64,000 nucleotides of DNA from Nereocystis luetkeana (taxonomy: Eukaryota > Sar > Phaeophyceae > Laminariales > Laminariaceae), in NCBI GenBank assembly GCA_031213475.1, contig JARUPZ010000013.1:6304739-6368738 (forward strand), in the 5' to 3' direction. The position numbers and the translations under genes are program-made. The notes beneath the pieces were generated by a model. It was not told where the DNA came from and did not search any database. It saw nothing but the letters and a program-made list of their open reading frames with translations. Positions 1 through 11,278 of the stretch are shown one piece after another (the first letter of the stretch is position 1; every line of letters begins with the position of its first letter).

Positions 1-645
1 AGCGGCCATTTGTTTTTTTATCATACGCCTGGAAACCCTATGAAATATCTCAGAAAAAGCGGTCAAAGTTTACAACACGCACACCTCTAGGAGGTATGGT
101 GCTTTCTCGCACCAGGGACACGTAAATCGCCAGGTACCCGAGCCCAAATTGTTCGTGCATGAGACCCTGACACCCTTTTCTGAGATAATATCCTCCGCTG
201 CTTTTGAGAGCTCATGGCGGCAAGAGTGTGGGGGATATGGGCTGGGGTGGCGGGTGTCATGCTCCACCGTTGCTTGTGCGTTGAGGGTTGGTCGTTTCAG
301 ATACGAGTGTCGACAACCGATTGGAGCTATTTTACGTGTGAAAGCACGAGTTTTGCGCACAACTTTTGATATGTGTAGACTATAGCATATGGTCGTGAAA
401 CGAGCGTCGCGAGCCTCTTCGGCTGCTGTGCACGCCGCGCGACCAGACTCCGTGAGGCAGACAGGACGGGGTCTTCGATGTCGATCGAATCGGATGAGCC
501 TACGCCGCGGCAGGAGCGGTACGGTGGTGGAGGTACAAACGGTGTCTACGAAAACAATTTTGTACACACAGCACTGGCAGACAGTGTGACATGCATCATG
601 AAATTTTGGTTGTGTTGTGAAGGCGTTTTGTATTGTTATGTAACT
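1..645. other. Intergenic; edge of a dispersed repeat, no gene seen
   Basis: The first ~33 bases match the interior of the dispersed repeat found at 33740-34540 (around 34158-34190) and its other copy near 7205-7265; they share the phrase atcatacgcctg. The rest has short open frames on both strands with no recognisable protein, splice pattern or codon bias. It ends at the 4-bp target duplication aact (642-645) of the next element. Confidence 0.5.
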
Positions 646-817
646 TGTGGATACCAAGTCCCCTTCCCCTAGATAGTACCGCCTCATTACACACAAAATC
701 AAGGTCAACATAGGTGACTCACTCCGTTCCCCGAAGACCCGAGACACCAACCCTCCTCGGTGTGTCCTCCACACCACAACCACATAAGAGAGAACCTGCC
801 CGGGGCTCCGCCCCACA
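646..817 (+). repeat. 5' LTR of the TRIM element
   Basis: 172 bp, TGTGG...CCACA, followed at once by the primer-site-like sequence. Related to the LTR arms of the palindrome at 9986-10480 at the beginning and end. Confidence 0.85.
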
Positions 818-1764
818 TTGGCGTCGTCGGTGTATCACTGTATCTCATTTTTAGCGAGAGGAAGATACCATAGAGAGTAGGGGCACCTACTAGCTCTAGA
901 TGAAACATATAACTCTTAGTTATGCTAATATTTGACTTACAGTAACGCTCACTCCATTCTGGTAACGTTCGTTTATTTGCCAGAAAATGTATCATGGTTT
1001 TTACTGTGTTAGTCCTGGTACAGACAAACACTCAGTGTGTGGAGTTACCGAGAGTTCTTGGTAAAGTCAACCAAAGAGGTGAAGTTTCCGTATAGTATAG
1101 GTTTGTACGTACACGTTCTGTACAGTATATACATTCCGCAAGAAGGCCGTTTGTCTTAATTGACATTCTCTCTTCTTGACGTTGATTTGGTGTACAACAA
1201 CGTACGTTTGTTTATTGAGACAGTCAGTGCTACGTCTTAATAATGCTTGTCATACCATGATCCATTGTTAATGGCGATCCCCATTGCATTGCTGCTGTAG
1301 AGCAAAAATTATGGATGCCAGACCCATGTCAAATCTTCATGAAGTCACTCGAAATGCCAAGCTGTCCGCATTTCGTGAAAAGGGTCAAATACACAGTTAG
1401 TACTACAGGTTACCCACACAGCAAATGGTCAGTATCTTTAGTATGGCAACCCTGTTCTCAGTCACAATTTTTATGTTGGCAGCCAAGTACACAGGTGATA
1501 GCTGTATACACAGTGTCACCCTGGCTCCAAGTACGTCGTATTGCACATAATACCCATTATCCCAGTAGCAATTAATCAACTTGTTCTCGCACGTGTTTCA
1601 ACACGAGTTTACAGTGTTCACAAAATTGTCGGTCGATATATGGTAACAATGTGTGGTGTTAATGTCGCACATCTAGGAAGTGAGCCTAGTCGCCCTGTTT
1701 CCCCAAGTCGACACCTCTTTATTTAAGACGCGCAGTTGCACGTCTCAAAAAAAGAGGGGGGTGA

Positions 1765-1936
1765 TGTGGATACCAGGTCCCCTTCCCCTAGATAGTACCG
1801 CCTCATTACACACAAGTTCAAGGTCAACATAGGTGACTCACTCCGTTCCCCGAAGACTCGAGACACCAACCCACCTCGGTGTGTCCTCCACAACACAACC
1901 ACACAAGAGAGAACCTGCCCGGGGCTCCGCCCCACA
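1765..1936 (+). repeat. 3' LTR of the TRIM element
   Basis: 172 bp, same length as the 5' LTR, preceded by the polypurine tract and followed by the second aact. Confidence 0.85.
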
Positions 1937-2087
1937 AACTGCCAAGAAAAAATAATAAGTTATGAACGAGTACATGTATGCATGTATGTGCACATTACGC
2001 TCACCCTGCAACATGTTCCGTTGCTGACCCTCGAGAGTATGAATATGCCTTTTCTCGTCGTGCCTACTGCTGTAGAGACGAATGGAG

Positions 2088-2173
2088 TACGCACTCGGTG
2101 AGACTCGAACCCACAATTTGACTTTAGTAGGGACGAGATTCACCTAGTACCAAGTAACTCCATCAAGGACGCC
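2088..2173 (-). mobile_element. tRNA-derived SINE head (partial copy)
   Basis: Read on the minus strand it starts ggcgtcc, has an A-box-like segment with ttggtac and a B box gggttcgagtctcac, then accgagtgc. The same head starts the SINE copies at 24692, 53542 and 54592, but here the body downstream is different, so it is a fragment or another subfamily. It is not a functional tRNA gene: no proper cloverleaf forms. Confidence 0.6.
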
Positions 2174-3247
2174 ATTCTGCCTTCCCTCGTCGTGCCCCAC
2201 GGTGCTTCCCTGCCTCGACTGCTGTGCCGAGGGTGGCCTCGGGCGTGCGTGATGTGCTATACTGCTGCTGTTACTGCCGCTGCTCTGCTGCTGCTGCTCG
2301 CACTCAGTATCACAAACGGGAGCCGCCCGAACGGCGCTCTTGGGTCTGTGTTCTGCTCCGCTATTGGTTTTTCTGCTGGCCAATATCGTGCAGGCGAGCT
2401 GCTCTTGGCACCCTGACCAATGGGGCGCCTGGGACAAGCGTGGCTGATGGGCCTCCAAACAACAGTATACATCATTAGGTATTACGCTGAACAGCGCTGA
2501 ACAACACCAAGGAGGCCCAGCTCTACGCCGTCAACAAGAACGCTAGGAGTGGACGCTTCTGCTGCTGCTGCTGTTGTGTCGGTTCTTGATTGGGACCCGC
2601 TTCGGGCTAGCTCAAGCCGATTTCCTACGACGTCCACCAAACCAACACGTACCAGAAACGACTACAGAAAACAAACAGCAGCAGAGCACCAGCGCTGAAC
2701 AACACCAAAAGGCCCCAGCTGTACTCCGTTGCACAGGAAGGCTATTAAAATAGGGGTGACCACTGCTGCTGCTGCGGTGTTGCTACTAACTGTTATGCTA
2801 CTGCTGTTGTGTGGTGTTGGTTATTTATTGGGACCCGTTTCGAGGTGGCTGAAGCCGATTTTCTACGTAAGACCTCCACCAACAACTACTGTACTGCCGT
2901 CTGCCATCCAACAACGCACACAAGTTGCGACAGTTACAAATATCCTGCTGCGCGAGTTGCTAACAACAGCTATTCTATCGTATAGCGACGTACTACGGAC
3001 TCTAATACGGGATATGGGTCCCTTAAAGTGGACGTCGCCGTTTTAAGGCATAAAAAGTGCCGTAAAGACGGTCGATACGGCGGCATGCGAAACAGGGCAC
3101 GAAAGGACGGCGCGCTGGTTGTAGATGAATAATGTGCTGCGATCGTCAGGCAACCGATACAGCAATGAAAGAAGAATACATCATCACCTACTGGAGACTC
3201 AAGTCGATTCGATCGCGTGGGCGATGTTTTTTCTTCTATTCACAGTA
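2174..3247. other. Intergenic, CTG/CAG-rich, no gene seen
   Basis: Several short CTG and CAG runs (for example 2262-2310, 2555-2575, 2763-2800) create leucine- or alanine-rich open frames on both strands. I see no protein family, no codon bias and no splice pattern. It contains the tandem duplication listed separately. Confidence 0.55.
2492..2893 (+). repeat. Diverged tandem duplication, period ~199 bp, two copies
   Basis: Copy 1 begins at 2492 and copy 2 at 2691, both with cagcgctgaacaacacca. They share further landmarks: CTG runs, ttgattgggacccg versus ttattgggacccg, and aagccgatttyctacg. Nothing shows that the unit is coding. Confidence 0.65.
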
Positions 3248-4001
3248 GGGCCCGTTCACACGAAGCATTTTCAAGCTAGCCATGAAGTCTGAAAACAAAA
3301 GCGAAAATGAGACGGGAAAATAAACTCGTTCTCGTCGGCCCAAAGGAATAATTAAGGCCGAGTGGACCGGCTGCATTTATTGTAGCGTTTCGATTTTTTT
3401 TTAAAAGGTATATTTTTCTATCGAGACAGCAAAAGCAAAAAACGAACAGCCTACGCGAGAAGCGAGACCCATGGCGACACCCACAGCTACGAACGCCCCG
3501 TAGACTACACAGTCAGAACACAGAGAGCAGACAATATCGAACAACACGCCCTTGGTGCCCGTCATTGCAGCTCCCATTGCCGCAGCCAGAACCGCGACCC
3601 ATATGGGGTCTATCGAAACGAGTGCTGCTGTTCTGAATAATTTCGTCTGTTGTAGTTGTTGATGCTGCTGTTTGAATATCACCCGTACTTCATCGAGCGC
3701 AAATCTCGCGCTTCAGGATACCCCTTGCATCAGCAGAGTATCGTCGACTAACCGTGTGGGCGCAGTCCCCTCTTTTTTCAGGGCTGGGCACCGCCTCTAC
3801 CGCAGGGGCATTATCATATTATCATACCGTAGTGGATCACTGCTGGTGCTCCACCTCGACCATTGGCTCCTTTTCGTTTGGGATTTTTTAGCTTCTGATT
3901 TTTATGTGTATCCTGTGTTTGTCCTCTATTCTCTTTTTTGCCAAGAAGAGCAAAATCTGTGTGTCGTTTCAGCTTTTGTTTTCCTCCGTTAGGACGGGCC
4001 C
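3248..4001. mobile_element. PIF/Harbinger-like non-autonomous DNA element
   Basis: Starts GGGCCCGTTC and ends GACGGGCCC, flanked by gta on the left and tta on the right, close to the TWA duplication of PIF/Harbinger elements. The TIR proper is only about 10 bp, with looser similarity inwards. The interior (754 bp in all) has no transposase. A hydrophobic minus-strand frame at 3401-3682 is not recognisable. Confidence 0.5.
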
Positions 4002-4717
4002 TTAATACTTTCCGTTGCCAATTGCCTACTGTCAAGGTGTGACCGGGGCGGTGCAGTCGCCCCGTCTGTTTAAAGCGTTCGTCAATCAGATTAGCCTCCC
4101 CTCCCTGGATAAACGCAATCTGGAGCCTGTAAGGTTAGGCCCGAGACCCCAAACGGTAAATACCGTACGAATGCTACAAATGTCACTCATACCATACTTG
4201 CATATGCTATTAATAGTAGACACAACAAACAATGATCCATGAATGTACTTTAGAGTGCAAGTGCACATGCGCACTTCCTTCACTGTAATTTGTAATTTAC
4301 GACGGCGATGACGATGTCCGCAATCGTTGGCGCACTCAGTCAAAGGAGCTTACCGTTCTTCTTCAAAATGACTGTACTACTGCTGTATGTACTGTCCTGC
4401 TGCACCGCACTGCGCTGCCCGACCGTGACCAAAGCTCCCCCTAGAAAGTCTAGGTCTGCCGGGAAAATCGAGAGAGCTGCAACCTGTCGCGTAATACTGC
4501 AAGGGAGCGAGCTGCTGATTCACTCACTATCTTGCCATTTATTATCTTCGCCCTTCTTTGCTCTCTCCTTCCAGATGTAACCAAAATCCGGGGTCACATC
4601 TCCCCCCTTTCCACTACGGTTCTTGCCTTGGGAGGCATTTTTATCGCGAGAAGACTCGAGCCATTTTTTCCCTCGTCGACTCACGTCGAATTGCGCTTGC
4701 TCACGCTACGCGTCCTC
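4002..4717. other. Intergenic, no gene seen
   Basis: Only short overlapping open frames. No domain, splice pattern or repeat that I recognise. Confidence 0.5.
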
Positions 4718-5444
4718 AGGCTGTTTCTTGTGCGGATCAGATTTTGAGCTTCAGATGTCGACCCGATCGTATTTTCAGCTGTGACGTTCGCAAATCGAAA
4801 CAGTCTTCCTATGCGAAAAAATCACATTTATTGTACGTGCAGATATTCGAGCAAACGCCGAGACCAACTGCTGTTGTCATGGTCTGGCGCCGCGAAACGA
4901 CGAGCCGAGTGCACTGCACTGCGCGTAGGACCCAAGCGTCCGAGTCCACGCTGACTGCCTTCCGTCTGGCGGCGAAGACACGTGCCGAGTCCGCTAGAGT
5001 AAGCCTGTCTTGGTATTTGGTATTTAAGCACAGCAGTGTGACTGACTTCTGCTGCTCCTGCTGCTGCTGTAGTCTACGAGCACGTATGCACAGAGAGGTG
5101 CACGCGAGTGCGCTTCTTTTGGTCTCTACTGAAGCCCCACCGAGCACGCGCCAGCCGACTGTAGTCTGGCCACGGAGAGACGCGCCGCCCGCCGACTGCC
5201 CGTCGGGCGCAACGCAACGTCGCTATTCAGCTGTGTCACCCTCCAACTCATCGATCGTTCGGCTGCTGCTTGCTGTCGTGGATAACCTCTTGAATTTAGA
5301 CGACGGCTTGGGCCATCGGATTCCCAAATCGACAAAAAATCGGTCAGAATTGGCATATTCGGAGTGTCTCAACAGATGCTTTCAGTTTTGGGATAAAAAA
5401 CTACAGATCTGAAGCTAGAAATCGAACCGCATAGGAGACAGCCT
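4718..5444 (-). mobile_element. 0.73-kb TIR DNA transposon, non-autonomous, copy 1
   Basis: Both ends carry an imperfect ~35-bp TIR starting aggctgt and containing tgcggttcgattt and agcttcagat; the possible duplication cctc flanks it. The interior is the reverse complement of 12413-13190. Both copies hold a similar frame with SDAWVLR, SRRQT and TAVGLGVCSN (here minus strand, 4809-5003). No transposase motif is visible. It may be a deletion derivative or carry a captured gene piece. Confidence 0.65.
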
Positions 5445-5949
5445 CCTCAGCATTTATCCTTTTGTTATTTTTTCAACCAAAGGAATTATCACCACGGTGG
5501 GATTTGCTTTCTCTGAAACAGCCCTAGCAGCATTTGAGGGTACCACTGAACCAACGGGGCGACCGGCTACTATACGTCAATACGAGCACGCGTCCCCAAT
5601 TGTGAATCGATTCTTCAATCAGCCCACGTGGCGTTTTTAGCGTTCAATGAAGCAGACAGACAGACAGACAGTGTGGTGGCCCCTTTCAAGGGACCTGCGT
5701 TCCTTATGGAGCATTGCGTCCACTATAAAGCACCATATCATTTACAGTGGCGATAAACGGTGCGAAGAAATTTGAGCTCTGATTTGCTGTGGAGTTCGTA
5801 ATGTGCACTACGATTTAGAAGATCAACCATTGCGTCGAAGCTTGACCAATTTAACTCCAACGAGCAGGGTACGGGGGTACAGGGTACAGCGGTAGCGGAG
5901 AAAACGCCATATGCTCATCGTGTCTGGTGTGCTGTACGGGAGTACGTCC
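5445..5949. other. Intergenic with a short (GACA)n run
   Basis: A (GACA)5 microsatellite lies at about 5650-5671. Nothing else recognised. Confidence 0.5.
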
Positions 5950-6780
5950 TGTTTGGGCGTGAACAAACATAATCGAAAATCGAAATGATAATAAACATGG
6001 CGCAAATTGGTCCCTAGCCGAAACATGTTCCTCTTCGTTTTTTAGGTTCCGAGAAAACGAACCATTCGCAACGCATTGCCAAAAAAGCAAAAGACGGCTG
6101 AGGGTGCGTTCAAAAATAATCGAAACTCGAAATTCTGTCGTATCTGTGAGTATTTTAGACGAGGTGTCCAAACATAATCGAAATGTCAAAATATAAATCT
6201 AGGCGAAAAACAACGGACAGCACCACCTACCGGCCGCTCAGAACTGTGCACACATGCCGGCAATCTAGCGCTCGGCAATACAGACCCACCACAGAAGCAG
6301 GCAAACGCGACGACAGTTAGATCCCGGGAGGAAGTTGCTGTGCACACATGCCGGCAATCTGGCGCTCGGCCATACCGACCCACCACAGAAGCAGGCAAAC
6401 GCGACGACACTTAGATCCCGGGAGGAAGTTGGGCCTCCCATGGAGATGGTGGCGTGTCCAACTTGACGCCCCGTGATCAAACTTGATATTATACTGAGAA
6501 CGAACTTCCAACCTCGTCCTCCTAAGCGTCATCCTGAATTTCGCTTTGGCTCGACCGCCGGGAAACGATAGCCCGAGAAAGTCGGGGCTGGTGTCGTGGT
6601 TCGCCTGCTGGCTGTGTGCGGGGGTTCTGTGGGGCTGTGTTGCCGTGCTAGATGGGTTGGATGCTGTGTCCGGCGGTCCTGTTGTGATATTTTGACGTGG
6701 TTGCGCTGACCAGTAGGACACGCTGAATTGTTTCTGTTCGTGTTTTCGATTTTTGGACCTATGCCAATGGAAACGCGAAG
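5950..6780 (-). mobile_element. AATCGAAA-family DNA element: a truncated copy next to an inverted copy
   Basis: 5955-6130 matches the start of the element at 7768 (cgaaatgataata, aggttccgag, attgccaaaaaa). 6161-6780 is the reverse complement of 7930-8452 for several hundred bases, including a block near 6240-6440 in which a ~100-bp segment (ccggcaatctrgcgctcgg ... acttagatcccgggagg) is present twice in tandem. No transposase is seen. Boundaries are approximate because pieces overlap. Confidence 0.55.
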
Positions 6781-6799
6781 TCCAAAATTTTTCTTTTAA

Positions 6800-7640
6800 A
6801 CATATTGTCTTCAAAGAACAGCCGAAAACTTCTTCGTACCGCCGGTCAGGGGAAAAAGAGAAAGCATGTTTGTATTTTTCTCTCTTTTTTTTCCAACGGT
6901 TGCAGGCGGCGCAATTTGTTTTTTCTGGTTGCAAATTGTCAACACGCTGATCGAAACCAGCTCGTGCGACGATCGACGCTCGATCTCGACATATACTTGA
7001 GCCCACGGCCAACCCGCTCGGTGTTCGGCAAGGCCAACGACTATAGATAACGGTCTCGAAGATATCAGGTGGATCCATGGTCTAGGGGGCGAGAGCTTGC
7101 CGGCGGCGTCCTACGGTATCCTCCCACACCTGAAAAAAGCCTATTCTTTGCCAATCGAGACGCATGGAGAACTTTTTGTCTTCTGTTGTGTGCACACCAG
7201 CGGCAATGGCCAATGGTTTTTTATCATACGTACACCCGCGGCGAATGGTTTTTTATCATACGCCTGGTCAGCTCTCGCCACACGACACCGGCCATGGTGT
7301 GAAGACGGTGACCCTAGGGTGGGTCAGAGGCCCTAACGAGCGCACTCCGTTCAGAATTCATGACGCAGTCGTTGGTTTCGTTGATTGATGTCTGTCGAGG
7401 AGTCACAATCTCGCCGCTTTGAACCAAAGATCGGCCTAGTTTTTCTCAAGCCGATGTTGTGGCCCAACATCGGCCCCAGATTTGCTTTTTTCGGGCTTTT
7501 TCGAAAGTTTGGAACATTTTTTTTTCTAAACGTGCCCATAGGAAGCGTGTTCTAATTTTGTTTTTGGGTATCTTTGAAATTCAAACTTTTTATTGATAAT
7601 TCGCTTGCCCATTGACATAGGTCTTAGCGGTCAACTTTGT
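6800..7640 (+). repeat. Dispersed repeat A, copy 1
   Basis: Matches 33740-34540 in the same orientation over most of its length. Shared landmarks are ggctgcaggcggcgc, aggtggatccatggtctag, ccggccatggtgtgaagac, gatgtctgtcgagga and the closing ctctgaaattcaaa-like segment. It has no TIRs or LTRs that I can define and no clear protein. A short internal duplication (ggttttttatcatacg) occurs near 7210-7265. Class unknown. Confidence 0.6.
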
Positions 7641-7767
7641 TTTTCGGCATTGGGTTCTAAATCGTTCATTTTCTCGGAACCTATAAAACGAATGGGAACA
7701 TGTTTGGGCCACGGACCAATCAGCGCCTTGTTTAGTTTAGTTTCGATTTCTGTTTTCGATTCTGTTT

Positions 7768-8452
7768 AAGGCGTGTCCAAACGGAATCGAAAATCGAGTT
7801 TGAAAATCGAAACCGAAAAACGAAATGATAATAAGCAAGGCGCTGATTGGCCCCTGGACCAAACATCTTCCCCTTCGTTTTTCAGGTTCCGAGGGAATGA
7901 ACGATTTGCAACCCATTGCCAAAAAAAAAAAAACTTGACGGCTGGAAATCGAAAAGCAAATCGAAAACATGAACAGCAACAATTCAGCTTGTCCTACTGG
8001 TCAGCGCAGCCACGTTGACCATCACAACAGGACCGCCGTACACAGCATGCAACCCACAGCTAGCACGGCAACGCAGACGCACAAACCACCCGTAAACAGC
8101 CAGCAGGCGAACCACAACACCAGCCCCGACGTTCTCGGGCCTTTCTTTCCCGGCGTTCGAGCCAAAGCGAACATAGTTTGAGAGAAATTCAGGATGATGC
8201 CCTCGCAAATGAGGTTGGAACTTCGTTCTCAGTATAATTTAGAGTTTGATCCCGGGGCGTCAACGTTGGACGGGAGGCCCAATGATCTCCCGGGGTCGAG
8301 CTGTCGTCGCGTTTGCCTGCTTCTGTGGTGGATCTGTGTTGCCGAGCGCTAGATTGTCGGCATGTGTGTTATGAACGGCCGATAGGTTGTGCTCTCCGTA
8401 GCTATTCGCCTGGATTTCTATTTTGACATTTCGATTCTGTTTGCACACCTCG
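7768..8452 (+). mobile_element. AATCGAAA-family DNA element, copy with both ends
   Basis: The left end, ggcgtgtccaaacggaatcg, and the right end, whose reverse complement reads gaggtgtgcaaacagaatcg, form imperfect ~20-bp TIRs. The interior matches 6161-6780 inverted. A shorter inverted piece of the same family lies just upstream at about 7640-7765. No transposase is encoded, so it is non-autonomous. Confidence 0.55.
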
Positions 8453-8511
8453 CCTCAAAAATACTCTCGAAAACGATAGCATTTCAATTTTTGATTCTGT
8501 TTTGACACGTC

Positions 8512-8970
8512 TATGCCGTCGGATTTGCGGTCAGTTGAAAAACAACTTTCAGCACGTTCGCATGAGCTTTTGCCCCGGAATTGTTGGAAATTGGTATTTC
8601 TCGCCTCAGAATGGGTCAACGTCTCTCCAAGATCTACTCCGGGCCCCAAAATACAGGAAATTGCCGTCCGCACTTGTTTGATCCAACTGGGTCAAACATG
8701 ATCCAAACGCCCGATCGGATCGAAAAAAGCGTATTTTTCGATCCGATCCACGATCGCAATCATATTCACCTCATTTGGATCGAAAAAGTGCGGACGGTGA
8801 CTTCTTGCAACCGGGCCCTTCGAGAAGCGGGAGGCACCTCCTTATGGATCTTGGAGAGAACTAAGACACATTCAGAGGCGAGAGAGGCCAATTTTCCACA
8901 TTTCCGGGGCAAATGCTCATGCGAAAGTGCAGAAAGGGACTTTTTCAACTGACTGCGAATCCGACGGCAT
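8512..8970. mobile_element. Foldback element, arms ~180 bp
   Basis: 8512-8690 and 8786-8970 are inverted copies of each other, starting atgccgtcggattygc and ending near ccgtccgcac. A ~95-bp centre has its own small palindromes (ttcgatccgatc). It would form a long stem in DNA or RNA. No gene inside. Confidence 0.7.
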
Positions 8971-8976
8971 AGGAAT

Positions 8977-9829
8977 GGCCCAATTCTTATGCAGTCGGAA
9001 ACTAGGATAGAAAAAGCCGGTTTCCGATCGTTTTTTTTTCCGACTGGATTGTGAAACGTTACCCTTCATATCGTCCGTCGGATCGAATATACAGTTTTTT
9101 GTGTTTTTTCTGGAGGCGTTTGATGTAAGGGAGTGACTACGAACTTGACTAGCTCCAAGACAAAAGGGTAGGGTAGGCGGAAGTCGGTCCGAAACTGCTT
9201 ATAATAGCCGTAATGCTCGTGAGGTCAGAGAGGTCTTCATCTTACAGCAGCAGCTGCGCCCAACTACACATACATGCTGATGTCTCGCTTCTTCCTCGAG
9301 CAGCGTGTGAGCTTCACACGCGGGGCGTTCTCCTCCATCTCGTCCTCGAGGTCATCGCGGCGCTGGACTTCTTGGAGAACCGCCAACGCGACAGCCAGCG
9401 CAGCAGTTGGCAAAAAGTCATCGATACCACGCACTGCGGTCATCGGGTGCTGACACGTGCTGCTGACGGTCATAGATAAGGATGTATCACGCCGACCCGC
9501 GGCGAGCCGTAGCAGAAGTGACAGCAGCCAAGCCAGCGTCGCCGATAGTGTGGTGTGGGGTCGTGTCGTATGTCATGTTGTTGTGGCGTGTGTGTGATAC
9601 TCGTATGCAGCGGGACTCCCAAGCTTTTCCGACGCATGAATTCGACTGGCGTGTTGTATCGAAAATCTCAGTTTTCTCGGCTGTCTGGTCGTCTGGTCCA
9701 GTTGAAAAAAATAATCGAAAAATCTTGGGATTGAAACGACGTTTCTTCAACTGCATAAGAAAGCCAATTTTTGTCTCCGATCGGAAACCGGCTTTTCTAT
9801 CCATGTTTCCGACTGCATAAGAACTGGCC
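8977..9829. mobile_element. 0.85-kb TIR DNA element with a coding-like insert
   Basis: TIRs of ~55-60 bp start GGCC and share ttcttatgcagtcggaaac and aaagccggtttccgatcg (8977-9035 and the reverse complement of 9770-9829). The middle contains a minus-strand stretch (9371-9267) with strongly GC-rich third positions that ends in DISMYV and a stop. No transposase is seen. The insert could be a captured exon; I cannot name its source. Confidence 0.6.
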
Positions 9830-9830
9830 T

Positions 9831-9936
9831 TAACCCTTTTAGGACCGCAGTCCCGTTTTGGGGACGAACTACTTACAATAGAATTTGACTGGTATGTCCA
9901 CGATGGGAGTGCGGTGCTACAGTAGAGGGGTTGAAC
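9831..9936. mobile_element. TTAA-type hairpin MITE, decayed copy
   Basis: Begins ttaaccctttt, then aggaccgcagtcccgttttg. The right end is an imperfect reverse complement (gagtgcggtgctac...aggggttgaa). It is the same family as the near-perfect hairpin at 17435-17531. Confidence 0.55.
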
Positions 9937-9985
9937 TGAAGTAGTACCGCCTACTGCTGATACTACTTAAAGCCAGCGGTACAGA

Positions 9986-10480
9986 TGTGGATACCAGGTC
10001 CTATCCCCTAGAGCGTACCGCCCCGTTATCACTACAATCCTTCAAGGCCTTCCTGGCTCCTCGGGGGCCCTCTGAGATTACCGTTCGTTGCTGACCCCCG
10101 AGAGTGTGGTAACGCCACACGACCCCACCCCGGTGTGTCTCCACACCCAAATCTGATGAGAGAATTACCTGCTGCGGGACCACCGTCCCACATTTGGCGT
10201 CGTCGGCAGCCTCTAAAAATACAAAACAAAACGCTGCTCCCGAAGAGAGATTCCAAGCCGACAACGCCAAATGTGGGACAGTGGTCCCGCAGCAGGTAAT
10301 TCTCTCATCAGATTTGGGTGTGGAGACACACCGAGGTGGGGTCGTGTGGCGTTACCACACACTCGGGGGTCAGCAACGAAAGGTAATCTCAGAGGGCCCC
10401 CGAGGAGCCAGGAAGGCCTTGAAGGATTGTCGTGATAACGAGGCGGTGCGATCTAGGGGATAGGACCTGGTATCCGCACA
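9986..10480. mobile_element. Palindrome of two LTR-PBS ends (LTR fossil)
   Basis: 9986-10192 (+) and 10272-10480 (-) are inverted copies of one ~207-bp LTR (TGTGGATACC...CCCACA) related to the TRIM LTR at 646-817. Each is followed inwards by a primer-site-like sequence (tggcgtcgtcgg at 10195-10206; its inverted partner at 10258-10269). They face each other across only ~51 bp. There is no coding part. I see no clear target duplication. Confidence 0.75.
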
Positions 10481-11248
10481 GTAGAGGCAATTTCGCAATG
10501 TTGGGGCCTAAAAACTCCGTGACGTAGGGAAATCACACACACCAAAACCAACCAAATTGTGACACTATTCGTACGCTGATTGGATGATGACTCGATGACA
10601 GAGCTTGCTGATTCCGCCGCAGATCGCACACGGCACAGCGCTTGCATGCAGAAGAAGCGCCTCACGGCAGATAGAAAGCTCTTGATGGAGGAAGCATCTG
10701 ACGACCGCGCAGCAAGCAGCTAACTGCTGCGACAAGCAGCAAGCACGCCGCCCAATCGTGTGATGCCACCGGACAACCCCGAGACTAGAGACACAGATCA
10801 CAGCAGGAGCAGTATTGCACCGTATGTGCTGTTATTGTCGTAAAGAGAGAGCGCGCCTACTCCCCCGAATCCGCACGGCGATTGGCGAGAAGAGACGGGA
10901 CAGGGGCTTTGAGAAGAGCGTGGCAGAATTGTGAGAACCGTTGGGGCATAATTATGAAGACCAAACGGTCGTTACATTATCGCCCAGAATGGCACCTACG
11001 TACCATTCGGCGTCGTGGATGGCTGGGGCCTTTCAAAAACATGCTCCAACGGATTGAGGTGGTTTGAATACCTATTATGTAGCTCTAAAACATATATTTT
11101 GAATGTGGCTATTTTCACGGCGAGGTTCCAACTATAGCACTCGTGGTGGCGTCGCAGCAGAGAGCACAGGCACCGGCAACAATGAAACAAAACTCGAAAC
11201 GTCAGCGACCCGTATCGCGAATGCCTGCGCAAGCCTTGGAATTTTTTC
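10481..11248. other. Intergenic, no gene seen
   Basis: Open frames on both strands, but no domain, no GC3 bias and no splice pattern that I trust. 10560-10800 is rich in CAG-like words. Confidence 0.5.
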
Positions 11249-11278
11249 TCTCTCTTGTAGGGAATGCAGACTGAAAAT

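Larger units (their letters stand above)
646..1936 (+). mobile_element. Small non-autonomous LTR retrotransposon (TRIM type), fossil that looks structurally whole
   Basis: Two direct 172-bp LTRs (646-817 and 1765-1936) start with TGTGG and end with CCACA. A tRNA-primer-site-like sequence, tggcgtcgtcgg (819-830), follows the left LTR. A polypurine tract (1747-1764, aaaaaaagaggggggtga) abuts the right LTR. The flanks carry a perfect 4-bp duplication, aact (642-645 and 1937-1940). The ~950-bp interior has no gag or pol, so it must have been moved in trans, as is usual for TRIMs. The LTRs differ at about 7 sites by eye, suggesting moderate age. Confidence 0.85.

Noticed and set aside
2729-3046. 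105-residue frame with a leucine-rich membrane-like stretch
   Set aside because: The hydrophobic run comes from CTG repeats; no GC3 bias, no homologous pattern, and it lies within a tandem duplication.
4558-5412. 284-residue plus-strand frame
   Set aside because: It runs antisense through the TIR element copy and its ends do not match the element or any family.
9264-9473. Possible C-terminal exon of the MinE-like gene (RVKLTR ... RDIS resembling VQLEQKDGDIS)
   Set aside because: The similarity is only a handful of residues, the stop comes too early for MinE, and the stretch sits inside a TIR transposon 8.7 kb away beyond a LINE.
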